DNA from: Microbacterium sorbitolivorans
GTDB taxonomy: Bacteria; Actinomycetota; Actinomycetes; Actinomycetales; Microbacteriaceae
Direction of reading: 5' to 3'
Length of the DNA: 64,000 nt
NCBI RefSeq assembly: GCF_003327285.1
Contig: NZ_KZ848473.1
Span: 744,001-808,000 of the forward strand
The position numbers and the translations under genes are program-made. Positions 19,065 to 27,944 of this stretch are shown one piece after another. A model generated the notes under the pieces. The model had not been told where the DNA came from. It ran no database searches and was given only the letters and a program-made list of their open reading frames with translations. Every line of letters begins with the position of its first letter. Position 1 is the stretch's first letter.

Positions 19065-20075
19065 ATGCTTTCTCTCGCACTCGGCGTCGTCTTCGCCGTG
19101 CTCTACGCGATCTACCGCGACAAGGATCCGCGACTGTTGCGCAACGGTGTCTTCCTCACGGCGGCGGTCGCGTTCGGCGTGCTCGGCGTCCTGCTCATCG
19201 CCGCGCCACACAGCATCGTCGCAGCCCTCCTCCTCGGGCTCATCGGGCTCGCGGTTCCGGTGAGCATCCTCGTCTTCGGCATCGGGCTCATCCGCAATGG
19301 ATTCACGATGATGAAGAAGGAGGGGCGTAGCCTCGGCAACCGCCTCTCGCTCCTGCTCGGCATCGCCGTGCTGGCGCTCCCCCTCATCTCGATCGTGCTC
19401 GTGATGACGCTGCAACTCGCGGGCCTCCTCGTCGCGACGCTCATCGCGTTCGTCTCGGCGTACGCGAGTATGGCGTTCATCTCGTTCGCGGTGTACTCGG
19501 TCGTCTACGGCCGCATGCGGCACCGGATCGATCCGGTCGCGATCGTCGTTCACGGATCCGGACTCGCGGGCGGCCGCGTGACGCCGCTGCTCCGCGGCCG
19601 GCTCGACCGCGGGATCCAGGCGCACCACGCCGAATTCTCGCGCGGCAACCGCGTGCCGATGGTTCCATCCGGCGGGCAGGGATCCGACGAGTCTCGTTCC
19701 GAGGGCGAGGCGATGGCCGAGTACCTGCGTGAGCAGGGCGTTCCGGCCGAGCTGATCCTTCCGGAAACGCGCTCGACGACGACCGCCGAGAACATCCGCA
19801 TGTCGACCGAGCTGCTCGCGAAGCGCGGGGCACCGGGGCCGATCCTGCTCGTCACGAGCGACTACCACGTGCTACGAACGGCGTCGCTCGCGCGCCGCAT
19901 GGGCATCGAGGCGCAGGTCGTCGGATCCCGCACCGCGCGCTATTACGTGCCGAGCGCGTTCATCCGCGAGTTCATCGCGCTCATCGTCGAGAACCGTTGG
20001 GTGAGCGTCGTCGCACTCCTGCCGTTCTGCGCGCTCCTCGTGACGCTAGCGATCTCGGTCCTCACGCTGGGTTGA
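19065..20075 (+). CDS. YdcF/SanA-family (DUF218) membrane protein
   Basis: The 336-residue protein has four to five N-terminal membrane segments (about residues 1-150), then a DUF218 domain with the conserved blocks AIVVHGSGLAGGRVTPLL, SGGQGSDE, EGEAMAEYL, RSTTTAENIRMS and LLVTSDYHVLR, and a final membrane segment. DUF218 proteins are linked to envelope and vancomycin-sensitivity phenotypes, but the reaction is not established. Confidence 0.85.
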   Translation: MLSLALGVVFAVLYAIYRDKDPRLLRNGVFLTAAVAFGVLGVLLIAAPHSIVAALLLGLIGLAVPVSILVFGIGLIRNGFTMMKKEGRSLGNRLSLLLGIAVLALPLISIVLVMTLQLAGLLVATLIAFVSAYASMAFISFAVYSVVYGRMRHRIDPVAIVVHGSGLAGGRVTPLLRGRLDRGIQAHHAEFSRGNRVPMVPSGGQGSDESRSEGEAMAEYLREQGVPAELILPETRSTTTAENIRMSTELLAKRGAPGPILLVTSDYHVLRTASLARRMGIEAQVVGSRTARYYVPSAFIREFIALIVENRWVSVVALLPFCALLVTLAISVLTLG

Positions 20076-20080
20076 CCGGT

Positions 20081-20101
20081 GCCGGCCCGCGCTGGGCCGG
20101 C
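20081..20101. terminator. GC hairpin between convergent genes
   Basis: GCCGGCCC (20081-20088) pairs with GGGCCGGC (20094-20101) around a 5-base loop, between the ends of the YdcF gene and the aldo/keto reductase gene. No T-run follows, so termination is plausible but not certain. Confidence 0.5.
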
Positions 20102-20112
20102 AACCCGATCTC

Positions 20113-21090
20113 CTAGTGGCGGCGCGGCGCGAACGTCACGTAACCCGTGCCGGATCCTTGCGCGACGATTCCGTCGATCGCCTCGAGGTCGGCGGCGTCG
20201 GGGATCCACTGCACCGCGGCGGCGTTGGAGGCGACCTGCTCGGGGCGGGTCGCGCCCGCGATGATCGTGTCGACCGCGGGCTGCGCGCGGAGGCCGCCGA
20301 GGGCGACGTCAAGCATCGTGATACCGCGCTCGTCGGCGAACGCGCGGAAGCCGTCGATGACGTCCCACTTGGCCGCCTCGAGGCGAGCGGTCTCGGTCGC
20401 GAGGCGGGATCCGTCGGGCGCCTTCTCGGCGCTCGTGTACTTGCCCGTGAGCAGGCCGTACGCGAGCGGGAAGTACGGCAGGATGCTCATGCCGTAGTGC
20501 TCGAGCGCGGGTGTCAGCTCGGCCTCGGCGCTGCGGTTGTACAGCGAGTACTCGTTCTGCGCCGTGATGAAGTGCTCGGATCCGATCGCCTCGGCGACGA
20601 GCGCGGCGTCGGCGACCTCCCACGAGGTGAAGTTCGAGCAGCCGATGTAGCGCACCTTTCCGGCCTGCACGAGGTCGGTCAGCGCCTGCAGCGTCTCGTC
20701 GATCGGCGTGATGCGGTCGGGCGTGTGCAACTGGTACAGGTCGATGTAGTCGGTGCCGAGGCGCGAGAGGGATCCCTCAACCGCGCGGGCAATGTAGCCG
20801 CGGCTCGCGCGGTTCGACAGCGCGCCGGGATAGGTGTCGCCCATGTCCATGCCGAACTTCGTGGCGACGACGACCTCGCTCCTGTGAGAGCCGAGGGCCG
20901 TGCCGAGCATCGTCTCCGACGCGCCCGTGCCATATACATCGGCGGTGTCGAAGAAGCTCACGCCGTTGTCGAGCGCGGCGGTGATGACCGCGGTGGTCTG
21001 CTCCTGGTCGATGCGGCGCCCGAAGGCGTTGCAGCCGATTCCGAGGGCCGAGACGACGAGTCCGCTATTTCCGAGGGGTGCGTATTCCAT
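20113..21090 (-). CDS. Aldo/keto reductase
   Basis: An NADPH-dependent (beta/alpha)8-barrel oxidoreductase of 325 residues, closest in style to the YghZ/Tas-like bacterial group. The catalytic tetrad is visible: Asp and Tyr in VSFFDTADVYGTG, Lys in VVVATKFG, His in LYQLHTPD. The cofactor region includes QNEYSLYNR and the C-terminal IAGATRPEQVASN. The physiological substrate is unknown. Confidence 0.92.
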   Translation of the reverse strand: MEYAPLGNSGLVVSALGIGCNAFGRRIDQEQTTAVITAALDNGVSFFDTADVYGTGASETMLGTALGSHRSEVVVATKFGMDMGDTYPGALSNRASRGYIARAVEGSLSRLGTDYIDLYQLHTPDRITPIDETLQALTDLVQAGKVRYIGCSNFTSWEVADAALVAEAIGSEHFITAQNEYSLYNRSAEAELTPALEHYGMSILPYFPLAYGLLTGKYTSAEKAPDGSRLATETARLEAAKWDVIDGFRAFADERGITMLDVALGGLRAQPAVDTIIAGATRPEQVASNAAAVQWIPDAADLEAIDGIVAQGSGTGYVTFAPRRH

Positions 21091-21134
21091 GTGTTCACGC
21101 TATCGCGGCGCGGCGCCCGCGGGGCGCACGGCAA

Positions 21135-21167
21135 AGCCGGGGTCCGCGTGTGGCGCGAACCCCGGCT
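21135..21167 (-). terminator. Probable amt terminator hairpin
   Basis: AGCCGGGGT (21135-21143) pairs perfectly with ACCCCGGCT (21159-21167), 26 bases beyond the amt stop. No T tail is seen. Confidence 0.5.
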
Positions 21168-21192
21168 GAGCGGTGCTGTGTGATGCGTGTGA

Positions 21193-22449
21193 TTAGCGGG
21201 TGAGCTGCTCGTTCGGCTCGAAGGAGTAGCCCTCTTCGCCGTGGACCGAGACGTCGATACCGGCGATCTCGTCCTCGTTCTTGACGCGGAAGCCGATCGT
21301 CTTCTGGATCGCGAAGCCGAGAATGAGGGCGACGACGAACGAGTAGACGAGGGTGGCCAGGGCGCCGATGAGCTGGACGACCAGCTGCTGCACGCCACCG
21401 CCCATGAAGAGGCCGGTGTCGATAGCGAAGAAGCCGAGGTAGACCGTACCGATGAAGCCACCGACGAGGTGGACACCGACGACGTCGAGCGAGTCGTCGT
21501 AGCCGAGCTTCCACTTAAGGTCGACCGCGAGGGCACAGGCGACACCGACGATGAGGCCGAGGAGGATGGCCCAGATCGGCTCGAGGTTGGCGCAGGCCGG
21601 GGTGATGGCGACGAGACCGGCGACGGCACCCGACACGGCGCCGACCGAGGTGGCCTTGCCGTTCTTGAGCTTCTCGGCGATGATCCAGCCGAGGATCGCG
21701 GCGGCGGGGCAGACCATCGTGTTGATGATGATGAGGCCGGTCTGGAGGTTGCCGTCCTCGCCGAGCGGGGCGACCGTGAGGCCGGCGTTGAAGCCGAACC
21801 AGCCGAACCAGAGCAGCGCGCCGCCGAGCATGACGAGGGGGACGTTGTGGGGCTTGTTGATGGTCTTCGCGAATCCGACGCGCTTGCCGAGGACGATCGC
21901 GAGGGCGAGTGCCGCGGCACCGGCGTTGATGTGAACGGCCGTTCCACCGGCCCAGTCGATGACCTCGACGCCCGAGTCCGGGAACATCACCGAGCCGAGG
22001 TTGTAGATCCAGCCACCGCCCCAGACCCAGGCGGCCACGGGGAAGTACACGAGCGTCCCCCAGAGCGCGACGAAGACCATCCAGGATCCGAACTTCGCGC
22101 GGTCGGCGATCGCGCCGGAGATTAGCGCGACCGTGATGATCGCGAAGGTGGCGCCGAAGGCGACACCGATGGTCGCCTCACCGGTCGGGTCGTCGGCTGT
22201 GGTCGCGCTGAGTGCGAAGTCGGCGAAGGGGTTACCGGAGAAGCTCCAGGTGGAGTTCACGGCGCTCATGCTGAAGCCGAAGAGCACCCAGAGGACGGCG
22301 ACGAGGCCGAGTGCGCCGAAGCTCATCATCATCATGCTAACGACGCTCTTGGCCTTGACGAGGCCGCCGTAGAAGAACGCGACGCCGGGTGTCATGAGCA
22401 AGACGAGCGCGGTGGCGATCATCAGCCACGCGAGTTGTCCACTGTCCAT
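21193..22449 (-). CDS. amt: Ammonium transporter
   Basis: This Amt/Rh channel imports ammonium at low external concentration. Its 418 residues with 11 membrane segments match the family; MTPGVAFFYGGLV is the N-terminal signature, and the twin-His pore residues lie in AVHINAGAAALAL and GVHLVGGFIGTVYL. No glnK or glnD follows, unlike the usual amt operon. A GlnR-type site sits about 80 bases upstream of the start, which suggests nitrogen control. Confidence 0.96.
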   Translation of the reverse strand: MDSGQLAWLMIATALVLLMTPGVAFFYGGLVKAKSVVSMMMMSFGALGLVAVLWVLFGFSMSAVNSTWSFSGNPFADFALSATTADDPTGEATIGVAFGATFAIITVALISGAIADRAKFGSWMVFVALWGTLVYFPVAAWVWGGGWIYNLGSVMFPDSGVEVIDWAGGTAVHINAGAAALALAIVLGKRVGFAKTINKPHNVPLVMLGGALLWFGWFGFNAGLTVAPLGEDGNLQTGLIIINTMVCPAAAILGWIIAEKLKNGKATSVGAVSGAVAGLVAITPACANLEPIWAILLGLIVGVACALAVDLKWKLGYDDSLDVVGVHLVGGFIGTVYLGFFAIDTGLFMGGGVQQLVVQLIGALATLVYSFVVALILGFAIQKTIGFRVKNEDEIAGIDVSVHGEEGYSFEPNEQLTR

Positions 22450-22527
22450 GGGGGTTCCTTACGAGTCGGGGTGAAGAGGAATGCCCTCATACTCCCGAGC
22501 CCGCGTTTCCCGCAGAGTGCGCTCGTG

Positions 22528-22543
22528 GTTTCCGTTATGTTAC
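22528..22543 (-). promoter_or_regulatory. GlnR-type box upstream of amt
   Basis: On the minus strand the sequence is GTAAC-ATAACG-GAAAC, exactly the gTnAC-n6-GaAAC arrangement described for GlnR in actinobacteria. A further GTAAC half-site lies 15 bases upstream in the reading direction (22558-22562). The location before the ammonium transporter gene supports the assignment. Confidence 0.7.
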
Positions 22544-22571
22544 GCGTGGTCGTGCGTGTTACAAGATCGTG

Positions 22572-23609
22572 TCAGGCGTGAGTCGACGCGACCAAACGCG
22601 ACACCGCGCGCAGGTACTTCTTGCGGTAGCCGCCCGCGAGCATCTCGTCGGAGAACACCTTGTCGAGCGCGAGGCCCGTGGCCCGGATCGGCAGCTGCGC
22701 GTCGTACACGCGGTCGATGAACGCGACGAAGCGCAGCGCCTCGGACTGATCGGTGATCTGGCGCACATCCCGCAGCCCGATCGCGTCGACGCCCTCGATG
22801 AGGCGAATGTAGCGCGACGGGTGCACGTGCGCGAGGTGCTCGACGAGCTCGTCGAAGCCGTCGTCCGAGACGTCGCCGTCGATGCTCGCGAGTGCCTCGG
22901 CGTACTCGTCGTCGGCGACGACCGCCGCGCCCTCGTCGAGCGAGCGCTGGCGGAAGTCGACGCCGTCGATGCGGATCGTCTGGAAGCTGTCGGACATCGA
23001 CTGAATCTCGCGCAGGAAGTCCTGTGCCGCGAAGCGGCCCTCGCCGAGGGCGTTCGGCGGGGTGTTGCTCGTCGCGGCCAGGCGCGTGCCCGTCTTCACG
23101 AGCTCACCCAGCAGGCGCGTCATCACCATCGTGTCGCCCGGGTCGTCGAGCTCGAACTCGTCGATGCAGAGCAGGGCGGATCCGGTGAGCAGGTCGACCG
23201 TGTTCTTGTAGCCGAGCGCGCCCACGAGGGCGGTGTACTCGATGAACGAGCCGAAGTACTTCCGGCGGGCCGGCATCGCGTGATAGATCGACGCGAGCAG
23301 GTGGGTCTTACCGACGCCAAAGCCACCGTCGAGGTACACGCCCGGCTTCATCTCCGGCTCGGTGGCCTTCTTCTTGCGCCCGAACGAGAACAGACCTGCG
23401 CGCGCGATGGGCTGGGATCCGCCCGCCGCGAAGCGCTGCAGCAGCTCCTTCGAGTCTTGCTGCGACGGGAACGCGTCGTCGGCCCGGTACGTCTCGAACG
23501 TCGCCCCGTCGAACTGGGGCGGCGGCACGAGGCTCGCCAGCATCTCCTCGCCCGTGAGGCGCGGCTGACGCGCGGTGAGCTGAATGGTCGTGGCCTGGGC
23601 GGAAGTCAT
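22572..23609 (-). CDS. zapE: ZapE/AFG1-family ATPase
   Basis: The AFG1-like P-loop ATPases include E. coli ZapE, which acts on the FtsZ ring, and mitochondrial Afg1. The 345 residues have Walker A GGFGVGKT, Walker B LLCIDEFELDD, the sensor AATSNTPP and the C-terminal YDAQLPIRATG block. It lies downstream of a divergent-strand-free alpha/beta hydrolase gene, 6 bases away on the same strand, so the two are probably one operon. Confidence 0.92.
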   Translation of the reverse strand: MTSAQATTIQLTARQPRLTGEEMLASLVPPPQFDGATFETYRADDAFPSQQDSKELLQRFAAGGSQPIARAGLFSFGRKKKATEPEMKPGVYLDGGFGVGKTHLLASIYHAMPARRKYFGSFIEYTALVGALGYKNTVDLLTGSALLCIDEFELDDPGDTMVMTRLLGELVKTGTRLAATSNTPPNALGEGRFAAQDFLREIQSMSDSFQTIRIDGVDFRQRSLDEGAAVVADDEYAEALASIDGDVSDDGFDELVEHLAHVHPSRYIRLIEGVDAIGLRDVRQITDQSEALRFVAFIDRVYDAQLPIRATGLALDKVFSDEMLAGGYRKKYLRAVSRLVASTHA

Positions 23610-23615
23610 CGCCTT

Positions 23616-24824
23616 TTAGGATACGCGCTCGGAACCGAGCCCCCGCTCGAAGACCCACGACCGCAGGAGCTCGCTCCAGCGCTTCTCGTCGTAGTTCCAG
23701 AGCTTGGTGTGGCGGGCCTCGACGTAGGGCGCGAGCGTGACGAGGTCCGGGCGCGCGTCGGCGAGACCGCGCGACGCGGCCGACGGCACGAAACCGTCGT
23801 CGTCGCTGTGCAGCAGCAGGATCGGGTGGGTCAGCTCGTCGGCGCGCGTCACAATGTCGAGGTCGTTGAGCGAGATCGCGTCGCCCGATCGCACGACGCG
23901 CGACCACGTCGGCATCGTCAGCTGGCGCAGGGCGATGTGGGTAACGGGGCTCGGCACGCGCAGCTCTCGCGCCTGGTAGCCGAGCACGGTGCGCCAATCG
24001 ACGACGGGCGAATCGAGGATGATGCTGTCGATCTTGTCGGGGTACGCCGTGCGCAGCGAGGTCTGCAGCACGATCGCGCCGCCCATCGACCACCCCATGA
24101 GGATGATGCGCTCGGCGCCGTTCGCGAGCGCGTACTCGATCGCCGCCTCGACGTCGCGCCACTCGGTCGCCCCGAGGCCGTAGTGGCCGGAGTCGCTTCG
24201 CGGGGCGTCGCCGTCGTTGCGGTACGAGACCGCGAGGCTCGTGACGCCCGCGGACCGGAACACCGGCGCGGCGCGGAGGGTCTCGGACCGCGTCGTGCCG
24301 CGGCCGTGCACGCTGATGACCCACGTCGCGGCGTCGCCGCCGCTCGGCGCCGGGAAGAGCCACGCGGGGCACTCGCCCACGGTCGAGCCGATCGACACCT
24401 CGCGGTACGGGATGTGGAGCTCGCCAGGGTGCACGAAGTACCAGCCGCTGAACGTCGCCGCGCGGCCCACCTTCTCGCCCTCTTCGACCTCGGTGAGGAG
24501 CTTGCGCGTCGCGGTGCGCTCGGTCTCGGTGAGCAGCGCGCCGAGCTTGAGGTACTCGTGGGTGCCGTTAACGAAGAGGCCGTAGCGGCCCGGCAGAACC
24601 GTATCGGGCGAGCGCCTGAGAGTGATGGTCTGGGCCTTGGTGTCGATGCCCAACACCTCGGTGTCGGCGAGGCGTCTCGTGACCGGCGTCACGACCTTCC
24701 TCGCGAACGCGAATGAGACGAGTGTGCCCCCGACGACGACGCCCGCCGTGAGCGCCGCGCTGGCGGCAAGAGCACTGAGTACACGTGGACGCTGGGTCAC
24801 GGCGCGCCTGGATCTCCTGAGCAC
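23616..24824 (-). CDS. Membrane-anchored alpha/beta hydrolase
   Basis: The 402-residue protein starts with a basic stretch and one membrane segment (about residues 17-40). The hydrolase domain follows, with the nucleophile elbow GWSMGGAIV, the acid in LLHSDDDGFVP and the catalytic His in EARHTKLWNYD. The N-terminal 120 residues form a distinct beta-rich region before the SVHGRGTTR oxyanion stretch. It starts with GTG, 22 bases from the divergent DUF3000 gene. The substrate is unknown. Confidence 0.85.
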   Translation of the reverse strand: MLRRSRRAVTQRPRVLSALAASAALTAGVVVGGTLVSFAFARKVVTPVTRRLADTEVLGIDTKAQTITLRRSPDTVLPGRYGLFVNGTHEYLKLGALLTETERTATRKLLTEVEEGEKVGRAATFSGWYFVHPGELHIPYREVSIGSTVGECPAWLFPAPSGGDAATWVISVHGRGTTRSETLRAAPVFRSAGVTSLAVSYRNDGDAPRSDSGHYGLGATEWRDVEAAIEYALANGAERIILMGWSMGGAIVLQTSLRTAYPDKIDSIILDSPVVDWRTVLGYQARELRVPSPVTHIALRQLTMPTWSRVVRSGDAISLNDLDIVTRADELTHPILLLHSDDDGFVPSAASRGLADARPDLVTLAPYVEARHTKLWNYDEKRWSELLRSWVFERGLGSERVS

Positions 24825-24846
24825 AAGATCAGCCTAGTCTGACCGC

Positions 24847-25425
24847 GTGAGTGACGTCTCCCCCGTCTTCGAGGAAACGGCCGAAGCGCTCCGCCGAGTG
24901 GCGTTCCGGCCGGACCTTGCCGTGCGGGAGATTCCCTCTCCCAGCGGCGTCGCGCCGCACAGCATCGCGTTCGCGGGCGACGTCCGCCCCGACTCTCACG
25001 GCGATTCTCCCTACGGCACGGGCCGATTCCTGCTGCTCTACGACCCCGAGGAGCCCGAGACGTGGGGCGGCCCCTGGCGCGTCGTCGCGTTCGCGCAGGC
25101 GCCGCTCGAGATCGAGATCGGCACGGATCCGCTGCTCGCGGAGGTCGCGTGGTCGTGGCTTACCGATGCGCTCGCGTCGCACCACGCGCACCACCACTCC
25201 GCCTCGGGGACCGCGACGAAGACGGTCTCGCGCGGCTTCGGATCCCTCGCCGCCCAGGGCGACGGATCCCAGATCGAGTTGCGCGCGTCGTGGACGCCGG
25301 ATCCGCCCTCGGCCCGCCACATCGAGGCGTGGGCAGAGCTCGTCTGCATGCTCGCGGGGCTCCCTCCCGGATCCGAGGGGATCGCGATCCTCTCCCCCGG
25401 TCTGCGGCCTCCCCGCTCGAGCTGA
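24847..25425 (+). CDS. DUF3000 family protein
   Basis: The 192-residue actinobacterial protein is of unknown function and is typically encoded directly upstream of RNase D, as here. Conserved parts are FRPDLAVREIPSP, FLLLYDPEEPETWGGPWRVV, a His-rich segment ASHHAHHHSASGTATKTVS and HIEAWAELVCMLAGLPPGSEG. No membrane segment is present. It starts with GTG and may be leaderless, since only 22 bases separate it from the divergent neighbour. Confidence 0.85.
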   Translation: MSDVSPVFEETAEALRRVAFRPDLAVREIPSPSGVAPHSIAFAGDVRPDSHGDSPYGTGRFLLLYDPEEPETWGGPWRVVAFAQAPLEIEIGTDPLLAEVAWSWLTDALASHHAHHHSASGTATKTVSRGFGSLAAQGDGSQIELRASWTPDPPSARHIEAWAELVCMLAGLPPGSEGIAILSPGLRPPRSS

Positions 25426-25429
25426 GAGA

Positions 25430-26662
25430 ATGGTCGTCTCACACCCTCCATCCGAGCCGAGGAGCACCGTCATCTCGTACCGCGTCATCGACACCGCCGA
25501 AGACTTTCTTGACGCCTGCCGCACCCTGGGCGCCGCATCGGGGCCCGTCGCGGTCGACGTCGAACGCGCATCCGGCTTCCGGTACTCGTCGCGCGCGTAC
25601 CTGATCCAGGTGTTCCGCCGCGGCGCCGGCGTGTTTCTCTTTGACGCCCCCGAGATCGACGATTTCGCGCCGCTGATGGAGGCCATCGGCGACGCCGAGT
25701 GGGTGTTCCACGCCGCGACGCAGGATCTCCCCTCGCTCCGCGAGATCGACCTCGTGCCCGAGCGCATCTTCGACACCGAGCTGTCGGCCCGCCTCCTCGG
25801 CTGGCCCGGCGTCGGCCTCGGCGCGGTCGTCGAGCGCACGCTCGGCATCGTGCTGAAGAAGGAACACTCGGCGGCCGACTGGTCGACGCGGCCGCTGCCG
25901 CAGGCGTGGCTCGAGTACGCCGCTCTCGACGTCGAGCACCTGCTCGACGTGCGCGATGCCATCGCCGAGGAGCTCGACCTCACCGGCAAAGCCGACTGGG
26001 CCGCCGAGGAGTTCGCCGACGAGCTGACCCGCAAGCCGAAGCCCGCTCCCGCCGAGCCGTGGCGCAAGCTCAACGGCCTGCACAAGATTCGCGGCCGCCG
26101 CGGCATGGCGATCGCGCGGGCCTTCTGGAACGCGCGCGACGAGCTCGCGCGCTCGACCGACACCGCCCCGGGGCGGCTCGTGCCCGACCGCTCGCTCGTT
26201 GCGGCCGTCGCGGCCGGCCCCAAGACCAAGGCCGAGCTGGGCGCCCTCCGCGACTTCACGGGCCGCGCGAGCCGCACCGAGATCAACCGCTGGTGGCAGG
26301 CGTTCGTCGACGGCCGAGCCGACACCGACATCCCCCTCGAGCGCGTCCCGAGCGACGCGCTGCCGCCCGTGCGCGCGTGGTCGGGCCGCCGCCCCGAGGC
26401 CGACGCGCGCCTCAAGGCCGCGAAGCCCGCGATCGAAGCGCACGCCGAGTTCCTCTCGATGCCCACCGAGAACCTCCTCACGCCGGATCACCTACGGCGC
26501 GTCTGCTGGCAGCCGCCGCAGCCCGCGACCGCGGAGGCGATCGCCGCCGCGCTAAAGTCGCACGGCGCCCGCGACTGGCAGGTCGCGCAGGTGAGCCCGA
26601 TCATCGAGAAGGCGTTTGTGCAGGCGACGCAATCGCCGGCCGAGGCCACCGAATCCGCTTAG
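25430..26662 (+). CDS. rnd: Ribonuclease D (DEDD exonuclease with HRDC domain)
   Basis: This 3'-5' exoribonuclease matures tRNAs and other structured RNAs. The ATG at 25430 gives 410 residues. The DEDDy residues appear as VAVDVERASG, FHAATQDLPSL and YAALDVEHLLD; the HRDC domain is at about residues 205-290 (LHKIRGRRGMAIARAFW). The C-terminal third is an actinobacterial extension. It starts 4 bases after the DUF3000 stop. Confidence 0.94.
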   Translation: MVVSHPPSEPRSTVISYRVIDTAEDFLDACRTLGAASGPVAVDVERASGFRYSSRAYLIQVFRRGAGVFLFDAPEIDDFAPLMEAIGDAEWVFHAATQDLPSLREIDLVPERIFDTELSARLLGWPGVGLGAVVERTLGIVLKKEHSAADWSTRPLPQAWLEYAALDVEHLLDVRDAIAEELDLTGKADWAAEEFADELTRKPKPAPAEPWRKLNGLHKIRGRRGMAIARAFWNARDELARSTDTAPGRLVPDRSLVAAVAAGPKTKAELGALRDFTGRASRTEINRWWQAFVDGRADTDIPLERVPSDALPPVRAWSGRRPEADARLKAAKPAIEAHAEFLSMPTENLLTPDHLRRVCWQPPQPATAEAIAAALKSHGARDWQVAQVSPIIEKAFVQATQSPAEATESA

Positions 26663-26741
26663 TAGCTTCGGCCCAACCGGCTCGCGCCGGTCACCTGAGA
26701 ACGCCATAGGCTGGCGGTGTCCACCAATCTCAGGAGGCAAA

Positions 26742-27944
26742 GTGGCCCACCAGACGGATGTCTACTTCGTCGACGGCGTACGCACCCCATTCGGGCGCGC
26801 CAGCGCTAACGGAATCTATGCGAACACCCGCGCCGACGACCTCGCCGTGAAGGCCCTCATCGGGCTTCTCGACCGCAACCCGAACGTACCGAGGGATCTG
26901 ATCGACGACGTCGCGATCGCCGCGACGAGCCAGACGGGTGACCAGGGCCTGACCCTCGGCCGCACCGTGGCGATGCTCGCGGGCCTGCCGCAGGAGGTCC
27001 CCGGCCTCGCGATCGAGCGCATGTGCGCCGGCGCGATGACGGCGGTCACCACCATGGGCGCGTCGATCGGTTTCGGAATGTACGACCTCGCGATCGCGGG
27101 CGGCGTCGAGCACATGGGCCGCCACCCCATCGGATCCAACTCGGATCCGAACCCGCGCTTCGTCGCGGAGCGGCTCGTCGACCCGCAGGCGCTCAACATG
27201 GGCGTCACGGCCGAGCGTCTGCACGACCGGTTCCCGCAGCTGACGAAGGAGCGCGCCGACCGCTTCGGCATGCTCAGCCAGCAGAAGGCCCAGGCGGCGT
27301 ACGACGTGGGGCACATCCAGCCCGACCTGATCCCTGTTGCCGTGACCGACGCCGACGGCGCCTTCGCGCTCGCGACCGAGGACGAGGGCCGCCGCCCCGA
27401 GACGACGATGGAGGCCCTCGCCGGCCTCAAGACCCCGTTCCGCCCGCACGGCCGCGTGACCGCCGGCACGTCGTCGCCGCTCACCGACGGCGCGACCGTG
27501 AGCCTGCTCGCGAGCAAGCGCGCGCTGAAGAAGCACGGCCTCACGCCCAAGATGCGCATGGTGTCGTTCGGCTTCGCCGGCGTGCAGCCCGAGGTCATGG
27601 GCCTCGGCCCCGTGCCGTCGACCGAGAAGGCGCTCGAGAAGGCCGGTCTCACGATCGACGACATCGGCCTGTTCGAGCTGAACGAGGCGTTCGCCGTGCA
27701 GGTGCTGAGCTTCCTCGACCACTTCGGTATCGCCGACGAAGACCCGCGCGTGAACCCGTGGGGCGGCGCGCTCGCCGTCGGCCACCCCCTGGCCGCGAGC
27801 GGTGTGCGCCTGATGATCCAGCTCGCCGCGCAGTTCGAACGCCGCCCCGACGTGCGCTACGGCCTCACCGCGATGTGCGTGGGCCTCGGCCAGGGCGGAT
27901 CCGTGATCTGGGAGAACCCGTTCTACACGGGCAAGAGGAAGTGA
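26742..27944 (+). CDS. fadA: Acetyl-CoA acyltransferase (thiolase) of beta-oxidation
   Basis: It cleaves 3-ketoacyl-CoA in the last step of fatty-acid beta-oxidation. The GTG at 26742 has AGGAGG 5-10 bases upstream and gives 400 residues. The nucleophilic Cys is in ERMCAGAMTA, the base His in GHPLAASGVR and the second Cys in AMCVGLGQGGS. Its stop overlaps the fadB start (GTGA), and the two products form the trifunctional-type complex. Confidence 0.96.
   Translation: MAHQTDVYFVDGVRTPFGRASANGIYANTRADDLAVKALIGLLDRNPNVPRDLIDDVAIAATSQTGDQGLTLGRTVAMLAGLPQEVPGLAIERMCAGAMTAVTTMGASIGFGMYDLAIAGGVEHMGRHPIGSNSDPNPRFVAERLVDPQALNMGVTAERLHDRFPQLTKERADRFGMLSQQKAQAAYDVGHIQPDLIPVAVTDADGAFALATEDEGRRPETTMEALAGLKTPFRPHGRVTAGTSSPLTDGATVSLLASKRALKKHGLTPKMRMVSFGFAGVQPEVMGLGPVPSTEKALEKAGLTIDDIGLFELNEAFAVQVLSFLDHFGIADEDPRVNPWGGALAVGHPLAASGVRLMIQLAAQFERRPDVRYGLTAMCVGLGQGGSVIWENPFYTGKRK

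Noticed and set aside
27023..27940. Long N-terminal extension of the fadB frame across fadA
   Set aside because: The segment is Arg/Pro-rich out-of-frame reading of thiolase; the real fadB start is the GTG at 27941 (or 27953).
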